DNA of 64,000 nucleotides from Bacteroidaceae bacterium (GTDB lineage Bacteria > Bacteroidota > Bacteroidia > Bacteroidales > Bacteroidaceae): NCBI GenBank assembly GCA_017448965.1, contig JAFSKK010000009.1:1-64000 (forward strand), given 5' to 3'. Positions within the stretch are counted from its first letter, which is position 1; every line of letters starts with the position of its first letter. Made by a program: the position numbers and the translations under genes. Of the stretch, positions 34,860-44,003 are shown one piece after another. The notes below the pieces were generated by a model, which had not been told where the DNA came from, did not search any database, and worked only from the letters and a program-made list of their open reading frames with translations.

Positions 34860-35525
34860 TTATTTGTAAATAAAGTATGTGCCGCCATCACTTTGTGCAT
34901 ATTTCTTGAGCAGGGTTTGGATGTATTCGGCATTCTCTCGGACACGCGGTTCGTTGCCGTCGTAGCCATTGATGAGCACCAACAGATGGCGGGTTTCCAA
35001 GGACATCTTGGTGCGTTCATTATCGCTGGTTGGGGTTCCCACTCCCCCCTTGGCATCACGATATACGGGTAGGCCTTGGATGTTAATCATGCCGCGACCG
35101 ATGCCTTCGTAGGGTTCGCCTTCACAACCGATGCCCAGGGTGAGCGTATCGCCCACAAACTTGTCGGCATCAAAGCCTCCGATGCTGTAGCCATACGCTA
35201 TCGATGCCAAATTCACCAAATCAACCAGCGTGTCGCGCTGATACAGTTCCTTTCCCTGCAACATCCGACGTATCAGCGCCTCTGAAGCGGGGCGGTATCT
35301 TGAGGGGTCTTTACCGCAGGCACGATACACCTTTCTCGTCGCCGAAATGCTGGTCAGTTCCTTGAGTGATTCTGTGGTCAATGTGCCACGATACTTCTCT
35401 GCAAGTGCCTCTATTTCTGCCCATAAGGCTTCATTGTACGGAGTGTTGACGACCTCCGCCTCCAAACATGCCCCGACAAATTCGGGACAAATCTGTTCTA
35501 TCTCGTTGGATACTATTACTTTCAT
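34860..35525 (-). CDS. Free-standing B3/4 (tRNA-editing type) domain protein
   Basis: 221 residues. The whole protein corresponds to the B3/4 domain found in the PheRS beta subunit: TRKVYRACGKDPSRYRPASEALIRR, LVDLVNLASIAYGYSIGGFDAD, and then GTPTSDNERTKMSLETRHLL. In PheRS this domain removes mischarged Tyr. Free-standing versions may hydrolyse mischarged tRNAs in trans, but their substrate is not established. A -7 box (TACTTTTG) lies at 35574-35581 on the minus strand. It stands alone between the DUF3990 cassette and glyA. Confidence 0.85.
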   Translation of the reverse strand: MKVIVSNEIEQICPEFVGACLEAEVVNTPYNEALWAEIEALAEKYRGTLTTESLKELTSISATRKVYRACGKDPSRYRPASEALIRRMLQGKELYQRDTLVDLVNLASIAYGYSIGGFDADKFVGDTLTLGIGCEGEPYEGIGRGMINIQGLPVYRDAKGGVGTPTSDNERTKMSLETRHLLVLINGYDGNEPRVRENAEYIQTLLKKYAQSDGGTYFIYK

Positions 35526-35682
35526 CTGCTATACAATGAAAAACATTTTGATTTACCCATCGCTATTTTGCCACAAAAGTACAAAAATTCCATCAAAAAC
35601 AATCCTTCCTCGAACTTTTTCATTCTTTTATTCCCCAAACTCATCTATTCTGCTGCAGAATTATCTGAATATTTCTTAATCA

Positions 35683-35714
35683 TTTGCCCATATCAGGATT
35701 TCTTCGTACTTTTG
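35683..35714 (+). promoter_or_regulatory. Promoter of glyA
   Basis: TTTG (35683-35686), 20 nt, then TACTTTTG (35707-35714). The leader is about 40 nt. No glycine-riboswitch-like structure was seen in it. Confidence 0.75.
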
Positions 35715-35762
35715 CATGCTTTTTAAGGTAAAAACAAAAATCATCAACACATATTACAAAAA

Positions 35763-37043
35763 ATGGAAAGAGACAACGTTATTTTCTCTCTTATCGAGAA
35801 GGAGCATCAGCGTCAGCTGAAAGGGATTGAATTGATTGCATCGGAGAACTTCGTGAGCGACCAGGTGATGGAAGCAATGGGAAGTTACTGCACGAACAAG
35901 TATGCCGAGGGTTATCCCGGTCACCGCTACTATGGCGGATGCCAAGTGGTGGACGAGATTGAGCAACTCGCCATCGACCGTGCTTGCCAACTCTTCGGTG
36001 CTGAATTTGCCAATGTGCAGCCTCACTCTGGTGCTCAGGCAAACGCTGCCGTGCTGTTAGCTGTGCTGAAGCCAGGCGATGTGTTCATGGGCTTGAACCT
36101 CGACCACGGCGGCCACCTCTCTCACGGTTCTTTGGTGAACACTTCTGGTATTCTCTATAAGCCTGTTGGCTACAACCTCAACAAGGAGACAGGTCGTGTG
36201 GATTACGATGAGATGGAGGCACTGGCCAAGGAGCACAAACCCAAACTCATCATCGGTGGTGGTTCTGCCTACAGCCGCGAGTGGGATTATGCCCGTATGC
36301 GCAAGATTGCTGACGAGGTGGGTGCCCTCCTGATGATTGATATGGCTCACCCTGCAGGTCTCATCGCCGCAGGTCTGCTGGAGAACCCTGTGAAGTATGC
36401 TCACATCGTGACCACTACCACGCACAAGACCCTCCGTGGTCCTCGTGGCGGTCTCATCCTCCTCGGCAAGGACTTCGACAATCCTTGGGGTTACAAGACT
36501 CCTAAGGGTGTGGTGAAGAAGATGTCTCAACTCATCAACTCTGCCGTATTCCCAGGTCAGCAGGGCGGTCCTCTGGAACACGTGATTGCCGCCAAGGCTG
36601 TGGCATTCGGCGAGGCGCTGAAGCCAGAGTTCAAGGAGTATCAGAAGCAGGTGAAGAAGAATGCTGCCGTATTGGCCGACGAGTTGACTAAGCGTGGCTT
36701 CTCCATCGTAAGCGGCGGCACCGACAACCACTCAATGCTGGTTGACCTCCGCACGAAATATCCCGACCTCACAGGTAAGGTGGCAGAGAATGCACTCGTG
36801 GCTGCCGACATCACCATCAACAAGAACATGGTGCCATTCGACACTCGTTCTGCTTTCCAGACATCAGGTTTCCGTCTCGGCACACCTGCCATCACCACTC
36901 GTGGGGCGAAGGAAGACCTCATGGTGCAGATTGCTGCATGGATTGAGGAAGTGCTCAACGCTCCAGAGGATGAAGCAGTCATCGCAAAGGTACGCAGCGA
37001 GGTGAACGAGACCATGAAGGCATACCCACTCTTTGCATGGTAA
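35763..37043 (+). CDS. glyA: Serine hydroxymethyltransferase
   Basis: PLP enzyme that converts serine and tetrahydrofolate to glycine and methylene-THF, feeding FolD (also in this window). 426 residues. Seen: [21 protein letters not shown], the PLP lysine in [13 protein letters not shown], and SGGTDNH in the C-terminal part. Typical short bacterial form. Own promoter at 35683-35714. A small hairpin (CCAGC...GCTGG) follows the stop, then rlmN after 84 nt. Confidence 0.98.
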   Translation: MERDNVIFSLIEKEHQRQLKGIELIASENFVSDQVMEAMGSYCTNKYAEGYPGHRYYGGCQVVDEIEQLAIDRACQLFGAEFANVQPHSGAQANAAVLLAVLKPGDVFMGLNLDHGGHLSHGSLVNTSGILYKPVGYNLNKETGRVDYDEMEALAKEHKPKLIIGGGSAYSREWDYARMRKIADEVGALLMIDMAHPAGLIAAGLLENPVKYAHIVTTTTHKTLRGPRGGLILLGKDFDNPWGYKTPKGVVKKMSQLINSAVFPGQQGGPLEHVIAAKAVAFGEALKPEFKEYQKQVKKNAAVLADELTKRGFSIVSGGTDNHSMLVDLRTKYPDLTGKVAENALVAADITINKNMVPFDTRSAFQTSGFRLGTPAITTRGAKEDLMVQIAAWIEEVLNAPEDEAVIAKVRSEVNETMKAYPLFAW

Positions 37044-37127
37044 CCAGCCCACGCGCTGGGCGATTTTCGCCATTCGGCATGCAAGGCGGTAGCCCCAAAT
37101 TGTACATTGTAAATTGTCTAATTGTAC

Positions 37128-38174
37128 ATGAACAAGTCTCCCCTCATAGGTATGACGCTAAAAGCGTTGCAGGACGTGTGCCTGCAACTCTCTATGCCTA
37201 AATTCACCGCTAAGCAAATAGCACAGTGGATTTATGGCAAGCACGTACACAGCATTGACGAGATGACCAACCTCTCAAAGGCCAACCGCGAGAAGTTGGA
37301 CGCTTCGTTTTGTGTGGGGTGCATGGCGCCTGTCGAAACCTGCAAGAGCAAGGACGGCACGGTGAAATACCTTTTCCCAACTGAAAGCGGGAAGTTTGTG
37401 GAGACCGTGTACATCCCTGAAGGCGACCGTGCCACCCTGTGTGTGAGTTGCCAAGTGGGATGCAAGATGAACTGCCTGTTTTGTCAGACAGGCAAACAAG
37501 GATGGCAAGGCGACTTGACGACGGCCGACATCCTCAACCAAATCTACACCGTTGACCAACTCATGGCCGAAGAAGGCGGAACACCGCTGAGCAACATTGT
37601 CTTTATGGGACAAGGAGAACCGCTCGACAACTTCGACAATGTGCTGAAGGCAACGGAGATTCTGACAGCTGAATATGGTTGGGCATGGAGCCCTCGACGC
37701 ATCACCATCTCGACGGTAGGACTGAAGAAGAACATGCGCCGATTGCTCGACGAAACCGAGTGCCACATCGCTGTGTCGCTCCACTCGCCCATCCACGAAC
37801 AACGCCTGCAACTGATGCCTGCCGAAAAGCAGTTCCCCATTGCCGACCTCATCGAGATGCTACGGGAATACGACTGGAGTCATCAGCGACGCATCACGTT
37901 TGAATACACGATGTTTGGCGGCACCAACGACTCACCGCTGCATGCCAAGGAACTGACCAAACTCCTGCGTGAACTCTTCTGCCGCGTGAACCTCATCCGT
38001 TGGCATCGGGTGCCCGATGTGCCACTCAACGAAGTGAAGATGGAGACGATGGAACATTTCCGCGACTATCTGAACAATCACGGCATCATCACCACCATCC
38101 GCGCCTCAAGAGGACAAGACATCTGGGCAGCATGCGGACTTTTATCATCAAATCGTACAACACATGAAGTTTAG
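37128..38174 (+). CDS. rlmN: Dual-specificity RNA methyltransferase RlmN
   Basis: Radical SAM enzyme that makes 2-methyladenosine at A2503 of 23S rRNA and A37 of some tRNAs. 348 residues from the ATG at 37128. Seen: the cluster CKMNCLFC (C-x3-C-x2-C), GQGEPLDNFDN, and the C-terminal cysteine in IWAACGLL that forms the methyl-carrying thioether. It is the first gene of a tightly spaced nine-gene run; its last 11 nt overlap the DUF4837 gene. An AATTGTACATTGTAAATTG repeat directly precedes the ATG. Confidence 0.97.
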   Translation: MNKSPLIGMTLKALQDVCLQLSMPKFTAKQIAQWIYGKHVHSIDEMTNLSKANREKLDASFCVGCMAPVETCKSKDGTVKYLFPTESGKFVETVYIPEGDRATLCVSCQVGCKMNCLFCQTGKQGWQGDLTTADILNQIYTVDQLMAEEGGTPLSNIVFMGQGEPLDNFDNVLKATEILTAEYGWAWSPRRITISTVGLKKNMRRLLDETECHIAVSLHSPIHEQRLQLMPAEKQFPIADLIEMLREYDWSHQRRITFEYTMFGGTNDSPLHAKELTKLLRELFCRVNLIRWHRVPDVPLNEVKMETMEHFRDYLNNHGIITTIRASRGQDIWAACGLLSSNRTTHEV

Positions 38175-39198
38175 AATTATCGCCATACTTTTACTCGCTG
38201 CCTGCGTCTTCTCTGCCTGCGATGAGCCGACAAAGAACGGACGCCGACGCAGAAGTGCCAGTTTGCTCACCCCTGTTTCCTCGGGTAATCCATACGAGGT
38301 GATGGTGGTGGCCGACGACAGCGTGTGGAATGGTTATGCAGGCAAAGCCATCCAAGCCATTCTTGACAAGCCCCTGCGAGGACTTCCTCAGGATGAGCCT
38401 CAGTTCCACAAGAGCCACATCACGGAAAAGCACTATGACCACGTCACGAACCTGTTCCGCAACATCTTCCGCATCGAGATTGGCAAGGAATACACCAAGG
38501 CGAAGATGATTGTGGAGAAGGACGTGCACTCCACTCCGCAGATGGTGATGACCCTGCATGCACCCAACCAGTTCGAAGCGTCTGTCTACATCACCGAACA
38601 CACAAAGGGCATCGAGAGCCTCATCACCAGCGAAGAAATCAACCGCGAGGCCAACGACCTCTACTTCGAGCACAACATCAAGTTTGCCAAGCAAGTGAAG
38701 GAGATGTTCGACTGCGAGTTCTACATTCCTGTGGACATCAAAAAGATGAAAGTGGGCGAAGACTTCATTTGGGCAAGCGACGACGGACTTTCCTCCATCC
38801 AGAACATCTGCATCTATTCCCTGCCATACGTCAGCGAAAAGATGTTCACCAAGAAACCCTACATCGCCCTGCGCGACACCATCATGAAACGCAACATCCC
38901 TGGAGGCCATCCTGGCATGTGGATGCAGACAAACCCTGAGTTTGTTTGGACAAAGAACATCAGCGTGAACGGCCAGTTTGCGATGGAAGCACGCGGTCTT
39001 TGGGAAATGCGCAACGACGCGATGGGCGGTCCCTTTATCAGCCACTCACGAATCGACGAGAAGAACGGCCGTGTCATCGTGGTAGAAGGATTCGTCTATG
39101 CTCCCGACAAGATGAAACGCACCATGCTCCGACGACTCGAAGCAGCACTCTATACATTAGAAACACCTAAAGTTGAAGAAGAAAATGGAAAAGATTAA
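38164..39198 (+). CDS. DUF4837 lipoprotein
   Basis: 344 residues with a lipobox (VFSACDEPT). The family is Bacteroidetes-specific. Segments: GNPYEVMVVADDSVWNGYAG, LRGLPQDEPQF, then the second repeat-like half, and GGPFISHSRIDEKNGRVIVV with EGFVYAPDKMKRTMLRRLEA at the end. Exported, attached to a membrane, function unknown. It overlaps rlmN at its start and the pdxA-like gene by 14 nt at its end, so translation is probably coupled. Confidence 0.9.
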   Translation: MKFRIIAILLLAACVFSACDEPTKNGRRRRSASLLTPVSSGNPYEVMVVADDSVWNGYAGKAIQAILDKPLRGLPQDEPQFHKSHITEKHYDHVTNLFRNIFRIEIGKEYTKAKMIVEKDVHSTPQMVMTLHAPNQFEASVYITEHTKGIESLITSEEINREANDLYFEHNIKFAKQVKEMFDCEFYIPVDIKKMKVGEDFIWASDDGLSSIQNICIYSLPYVSEKMFTKKPYIALRDTIMKRNIPGGHPGMWMQTNPEFVWTKNISVNGQFAMEARGLWEMRNDAMGGPFISHSRIDEKNGRVIVVEGFVYAPDKMKRTMLRRLEAALYTLETPKVEEENGKD

Positions 39199-40270
39199 AA
39201 TAGGTATCACACAAGGAGATATTAACGGTATCGGCTACGAACTGATACTCAACACTTTCGAAACAGAAGAAATGGCCACCATCTGTACGCCTATCATCTA
39301 CGGATCCCCCAAAGTGGCCACCTACCACCGCAAAGCTTTGGGCAACCAAACCAGCTTTGTGGTCATCGACACCCCTGAACAGGCCAAGGAAGGAATGGTC
39401 AGCATGATTAACTGCTTTGGCGAAGAAGAGCACAAGATAGAGTTCGGACAAGCCACAGAGAGTGCCGGACAAGCAGCACTCACCGCGCTGGATAGAGCAC
39501 TCGCCGACCTGAAGGAAGGCAAGATTGCCGCACTCGTCACTTCACCGCTCAACAACAACACCATCCGTATGGAGAATGGAGAACCCTTCACAGGACAGAC
39601 ACGTTATATTGAGCAAGTTATTGGCGACGGTTCCAAAGCCCTCAAAATCTTCATCTCTGGAAATCTCCGCATCGCATTGGTCACTGACAAGATGCCCGTG
39701 GCAGACATTCCTGCCAACATCACAAAGGAGGCCATTGCCGAACGGCTCGTCATTCTCCACAACACGCTGAAACGCGACTTCTTCATCGACAATCCACGCA
39801 TTGCCGTGCTGGCGCTCAATCCGCAAGCCAACGGAAAGGAAGAAGCCGAAATCATCAGCCCTGTTATCGACGAACTCTTCAAACGTGGTGTGCGTTGCAT
39901 GGGTCCATACGCTGCCGAGGAGTTCTTTGGCACAGGCAACCACACGCACTTCGACGGCATCCTCGCCATGTATTATGACCAAGGTGTTTCAGCCTTTAAG
40001 GCCCTCTCCCTCTACGAAGGCGTCAACTACACAGCAGGCCTGCCCGTTCTGCGCACAGCACCAGCCATCAATGTCAACTACAGCATTGCAGGCAAAAGCA
40101 TGCTTGAAGATGAGCAGCCTTTCCGTCAAGCCATCTACACCGCCATCGATGCCGTTCGCAACCGTGCCCGTTTCGACAATGAGCACAAGAATCCGCTCAA
40201 GAAACAATACTTCGAAAAGCGTGACGACTCCGACAAACTGAAACTCGACCAAGTGACCGACGAGGATTGA
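39185..40270 (+). CDS. PdxA-like protein with altered active site
   Basis: 361 residues from the ATG at 39185. Fold and length are those of 4-hydroxythreonine-4-phosphate dehydrogenase, the NAD-dependent step of vitamin B6 synthesis, and the Bacteroidetes start GITQGDINGIGYEL is present. However, the residues that bind metal and substrate in E. coli PdxA are changed: GHTE is GQTR, TTHLP is TDKMP, NPHAG is NPQAN, YHDQG is YYDQG, and DHGTA is INVNY. Lys, Asn and Arg of FK, VNYT and LRT remain. The reading frame is intact. It may be an inactive or repurposed paralogue, so the name pdxA is withheld. It overlaps the genes on both sides. Confidence 0.85.
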   Translation: MEKIKIGITQGDINGIGYELILNTFETEEMATICTPIIYGSPKVATYHRKALGNQTSFVVIDTPEQAKEGMVSMINCFGEEEHKIEFGQATESAGQAALTALDRALADLKEGKIAALVTSPLNNNTIRMENGEPFTGQTRYIEQVIGDGSKALKIFISGNLRIALVTDKMPVADIPANITKEAIAERLVILHNTLKRDFFIDNPRIAVLALNPQANGKEEAEIISPVIDELFKRGVRCMGPYAAEEFFGTGNHTHFDGILAMYYDQGVSAFKALSLYEGVNYTAGLPVLRTAPAINVNYSIAGKSMLEDEQPFRQAIYTAIDAVRNRARFDNEHKNPLKKQYFEKRDDSDKLKLDQVTDED

Positions 40271-41328
40271 AGAACAAGACTCGAAACATCTTCTTCACCT
40301 TCGGACTCATCGCGGTCATCGTGATGCTGTTCACGTTCAAGGTGTCGTTTGCCCAACTTTGGGCAGACATCTGCCACGCTGGCTATTGGCTCATCGCCAT
40401 CCTCGGGCTTTGGATATTCCTCTACCTCATGAACGCATGGACGTGGCGCATCATCATACGCGGTTCAGGCCCCTGCCCCATTCCCTTCTGGAAGATACTC
40501 AAACTCACCATCACAGGCTTTGCCCTCAACTATGCCACTCCTGCAGGGCTGATGGGTGGAGAACCTTATAAGATCATGGAGTTGAAGCCTTACATCGGCA
40601 CCCAACGAGCCACCTCCAGCGTGTTGCTCTTTGCCATGATGCACATCTTCTCCCACTTCTGGTTTTGGACAAGCAGCATCGCTGTCTATCTGGTGCTCGT
40701 GTGGTTCGGATTCCTTCCCCTCGACACAGGCATGGGTATCATTCTTCTCTTCATGGCAGCCTTTTGTGGCGCAGGCATCTACCTTTTCATCCGAGGCTAC
40801 AAGAATGGCATGGTGGTGAAACTCATCCGTTTCCTGAGCCATATTCCAGGACTGAAAAAGTGGTCAAAAAACTTTGCGGAAAATCATCACGAAGACTTGC
40901 TGAAGATTGACCGACAAATCTCCGAACTCCAATCGCAGAACAAGAAAAGTTTTTATGCCAGTTTCGCACTTGAATACATCGGGCGCATCCTCCAGAGCTT
41001 TGAAATCTTCTTCATGCTCATTCTCTTCGAGGCAGGCACAGGTGGAGGGCTCAGTTTTGTGTATGCCTTCCTGATATTGTCCTTCACCAGCCTCTTCGCC
41101 AATCTCCTTTTCTTCATGCCCCTCCAGTTGGGAGGCCGCGAAGGAGGTTTCGCCATGTCCGTCGCACAGATGGGCATGACTGCCGATATCGGCATGTTCG
41201 TCAGCATCATCTGCCGTGTCCGCGAACTCGTCTGGACAGCCATTGGGCTGCTCCTCATGAAAGTGGGCAATCATGTTCCCGTTCTTGAAACATCAGCAAA
41301 TCAACCCCATCAATCAACGTCAACATGA
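40267..41328 (+). CDS. Lysylphosphatidylglycerol synthase-type membrane protein (flippase-like)
   Basis: 353 residues with about eight hydrophobic stretches, matching the UPF0104/LPG_synthase_TM family (the flippase half of MprF and relatives). Seen: WRIIIRGSG and FALNYATPAGLMGGEPYKIM, the conserved loop; a C-terminal MPLQLGGREGGFAM. It starts with TTG (TTGA overlaps the pdxA-like stop); the first ATG lies 19 codons in and would cut the first helix. It may flip or carry a lipid made by the next genes. Confidence 0.8.
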   Translation: MKNKTRNIFFTFGLIAVIVMLFTFKVSFAQLWADICHAGYWLIAILGLWIFLYLMNAWTWRIIIRGSGPCPIPFWKILKLTITGFALNYATPAGLMGGEPYKIMELKPYIGTQRATSSVLLFAMMHIFSHFWFWTSSIAVYLVLVWFGFLPLDTGMGIILLFMAAFCGAGIYLFIRGYKNGMVVKLIRFLSHIPGLKKWSKNFAENHHEDLLKIDRQISELQSQNKKSFYASFALEYIGRILQSFEIFFMLILFEAGTGGGLSFVYAFLILSFTSLFANLLFFMPLQLGGREGGFAMSVAQMGMTADIGMFVSIICRVRELVWTAIGLLLMKVGNHVPVLETSANQPHQSTST

Positions 41329-42176
41329 GAATTCTAGGCATCAGCAGAGGTACAGAATATTCGCCCAACTTGGCAGGAAATGATGCTGCCATCTTCACGG
41401 CGGTGGCAGACGAACTGCGAGGCATGGGGCATGTCGTTTCGTGCATCGGCGAAAACGAGATGGTGGGGTTTGACTATACACGCTACGAGCGTGTGGTGAC
41501 AATGGCAAGGGATGTGTTCTCGCTGGTTATGCTGGAAAAGGAGACGGACACAGCAACACAGCAGAAGTTCATCAACAGCATCAACGGCATCCTGACCTGC
41601 ACGAACAAGGCGAAGGTGGCGACACTGATGCTGGAAGAGGGAGTGCCCCAACCTGAGTTTCTGGTGGGCGAACACCGCAACGTGCTGTTCTGTTCGGCAG
41701 GGAGCAAAGATGAGATTGTCACACCGCTGTGGCTGAAAAACTGTGAAGGCAGCGCAACGGTGGCGGAAGATACAGTGTTCTGTCCAACAAAGGAATCGTT
41801 CGACGCGGCTTTCAGACATCTGGAAGAACGGGATGTGTCACTTTGGATGGTGCAGGAGCATCAAGAGGGTGATCTCGTGAAGTTCTATGGTGTGGAAGGT
41901 ACAGACTTTTTCCAATGGAACTATGCCAGCAAAGGACATTCCAAGTTCGGGCTTGAATCAGTGAATGGCAAGGAAAAGGGCTTTCCATTCGATGCCCGAC
42001 GCATCAAGCGGTATGCCGACCTGGTAGCGAAGCGGCTCCATGTGCCCATCTACGGTGGCGATGTCATCATCGACGAGAAGGGCGGCTTCTGGTTCATCGA
42101 CTTCAACGACTTTCCCAGTTTCTCCAGTTGTCGAGAAGAAGCGGCAAAAGCAATCGCAAAAAGAATAGAGAAATAG
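41325..42176 (+). CDS. ATP-grasp-like protein
   Basis: 283 residues. Order: an N-terminal Rossmann-like part (RILGISRGTEYSPNLAGNDA), a middle domain with NKAKVATLMLEEGVPQPEF (start of the ATP-grasp), MVQEHQEGDLVKFYGV, then the C-terminal motif GGDVIIDEKGGFWFIDFND, typical of metal-binding Asp/Asn in ATP-grasp enzymes. Such enzymes form C-N or C-S bonds using acyl-phosphates. The substrate is unknown. The start overlaps the upstream stop (ATGA) and the next gene is a CDP-alcohol phosphatidyltransferase. Confidence 0.75.
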   Translation: MRILGISRGTEYSPNLAGNDAAIFTAVADELRGMGHVVSCIGENEMVGFDYTRYERVVTMARDVFSLVMLEKETDTATQQKFINSINGILTCTNKAKVATLMLEEGVPQPEFLVGEHRNVLFCSAGSKDEIVTPLWLKNCEGSATVAEDTVFCPTKESFDAAFRHLEERDVSLWMVQEHQEGDLVKFYGVEGTDFFQWNYASKGHSKFGLESVNGKEKGFPFDARRIKRYADLVAKRLHVPIYGGDVIIDEKGGFWFIDFNDFPSFSSCREEAAKAIAKRIEK

Positions 42177-42219
42177 AAAAAACTCCACTTTGGCATAGTC
42201 TATTGAAGAATCACATACA

Positions 42220-43203
42220 ATGAATAAGGAACAATTACAACAGACTTTCAAATCGGGCGACACGGAAGAGTGGCTGGATGTGGTGTGGACACGTCCCATC
42301 GGCTACCAGTGGGCACGCCTGTTCAATTATTTTGATGTGCATCCCAACACGGTGACGGTGCTCTCCATCTTCATCGGAGTGGCAGCAGCCTATTTCTTCA
42401 CTTTTGGCAGTTACCGCATGGCCGGAACGGAAGGACTCATCATGAACATCGTGGGTGTGCTGCTGCTGGCATGGGCGAACTTCTACGACAGTGCCGATGG
42501 ACAACTGGCGCGCATGACGGGGAAGAAGACGCAGTTGGGACGCATCCTCGACGGTGCGGCAGGAGATGTGTGGTTCTCTTTCCTCTACCACTCGCTGTTC
42601 TTCCGCTTCTACCAGTACCACGATGCGGAGTTTGCATGGTTGGGCATCGAGAACAACGAACGCAACACGCTCATCGCCGACAGCATCTTCTATGTGGCCA
42701 TCTGGGTGTCGGGCATAGGCTTCCACGCCCGTCAGTGCGGACTTTCCGATTATTACCGCCAGATTCACCTCTTCTTCCTGAAGGGCAAGGCTGGCAGCGA
42801 ACTGGACTCTTCCGTGCAACAAAAACAAATCTACAAGGAGACCCCCTGGAAGGGAAACGTCATCTACAAACTTTTCCTGCTCACCTACATCAACTACACG
42901 AAGGGACAGGAGAAGCAGACGCCCCAATTCCAGCGGCTCAAGCAGAAACTCAAGGACAAGTATGGCACGACGGAAAACATTCCGCAGACGTTTCGGGATG
43001 AGTTCAGGAGACGGAGTTTGCCGATGATGAAGTGGGCCAACATCCTGACGTTCAACACCCGCGCCATCACCTTCTATGTGTCGTGTCTGCTCGACCTTCC
43101 GTGGCTCTATCTGGTGGTGGAGTTGACGCTATTGACCTGGCTCTACCTCTATATGCGCCACACGCATGAGAAGTTCTGCCGAGAGTTATCCAACCAATTA
43201 TAA
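42220..43203 (+). CDS. CDP-alcohol phosphatidyltransferase
   Basis: 327 residues with several transmembrane helices. The family signature D-x2-D-G-x2-A-R-x8-G-x3-D-x3-D is complete in DSADGQLARM...GRILDGAAGD (about 91-114). It joins an alcohol such as an inositol phosphate, glycerol phosphate or serine to a CDP-diacylglycerol. The C-terminal part (about 185-270) is a hydrophilic extension. Neighbours (flippase-like protein, ATP-grasp, HAD phosphatase) suggest that all four make and place one phospholipid head group. No inositol-phosphate synthase lies in the window, so the alcohol cannot be named. Confidence 0.85.
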   Translation: MNKEQLQQTFKSGDTEEWLDVVWTRPIGYQWARLFNYFDVHPNTVTVLSIFIGVAAAYFFTFGSYRMAGTEGLIMNIVGVLLLAWANFYDSADGQLARMTGKKTQLGRILDGAAGDVWFSFLYHSLFFRFYQYHDAEFAWLGIENNERNTLIADSIFYVAIWVSGIGFHARQCGLSDYYRQIHLFFLKGKAGSELDSSVQQKQIYKETPWKGNVIYKLFLLTYINYTKGQEKQTPQFQRLKQKLKDKYGTTENIPQTFRDEFRRRSLPMMKWANILTFNTRAITFYVSCLLDLPWLYLVVELTLLTWLYLYMRHTHEKFCRELSNQL

Positions 43204-43227
43204 ACCATTTCACCAGCAAACACCATC

Positions 43228-43959
43228 GTGATTCAAGGTATCATATTCGACTACGGAGGCACCATCGACACGAACTCCACACACTGGAGCGAGGTGCTTT
43301 GGGAGGGCTATCAGCACACAGGCATTCCTGTAAGCAAGGAGGAGTTCCGCCAAAGTTATGTGGCCGCCGAGCGGGCACTGGCCAAGCATCCCTACATCCG
43401 TCCGGAGCACAACTTTCTGAACCTGCTCACCATCAAGTGTGACATCGAGACAAAAGACTTGGTGGAGAGAGGCATCTGGCAAGTATGCGAAGCCGAAAGG
43501 AAGGAGAAGAGTGACGCGGTAGCGACTTACTGCTACGAGTATGTGCTGAAAGTGCTGGAAGTGAGCCGACCCGTCATCTCGGCACTGGCGGAGAAGTATC
43601 CGCTGGTGCTGGTCAGCAACTTCTACGGCAACATCGAGACCATCTTGAAGGATTTCCGTCTGGAGTTCTTCAAGCATATTGTGGAGAGTGCCGTGGTAGG
43701 AGTTCGCAAGCCCGACCCACAGATTTTCCAGTTGGGAGTTGATGCGCTGAGAGCATGCACGGGAAAGACGGCTGAGGAACTGCCAGCCAACGACATTCTC
43801 GTTGTAGGCGACAGTTTTTCCAAAGACATTGTGCCAGCCACCAAGATTGGTTGTCAGACGGTGTGGGTGAAAGGCGTCGGATGGGGTGACGAGGAAGTGG
43901 ACGAGTCGGTTCCGACACACATCATCCATAACATTGCGGACTTGCCTGCGGTGCTCTGA
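43228..43959 (+). CDS. HAD family hydrolase
   Basis: 243 residues. Motif I is FDYGGTID: the nucleophile Asp is kept, but the second Asp of the usual DxD is Gly. Motif II-like SNFYGN, and motif IV GDSFSKDIVPATKIG are present. Substrate unknown; a role in dephosphorylating the product of the preceding CDP-alcohol transferase is a guess from position. It starts with GTG at 43228, 24 nt after the phosphatidyltransferase gene. Confidence 0.8.
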   Translation: MIQGIIFDYGGTIDTNSTHWSEVLWEGYQHTGIPVSKEEFRQSYVAAERALAKHPYIRPEHNFLNLLTIKCDIETKDLVERGIWQVCEAERKEKSDAVATYCYEYVLKVLEVSRPVISALAEKYPLVLVSNFYGNIETILKDFRLEFFKHIVESAVVGVRKPDPQIFQLGVDALRACTGKTAEELPANDILVVGDSFSKDIVPATKIGCQTVWVKGVGWGDEEVDESVPTHIIHNIADLPAVL

Positions 43960-44003
43960 GAGACATCGGGCAGCCCAATCATGATTCAACAGAAAAGAAG
44001 ACA

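Noticed and set aside
35715..35762. Riboswitch before glyA
   Set aside because: The leader is only about 40 nt and lacks paired elements.
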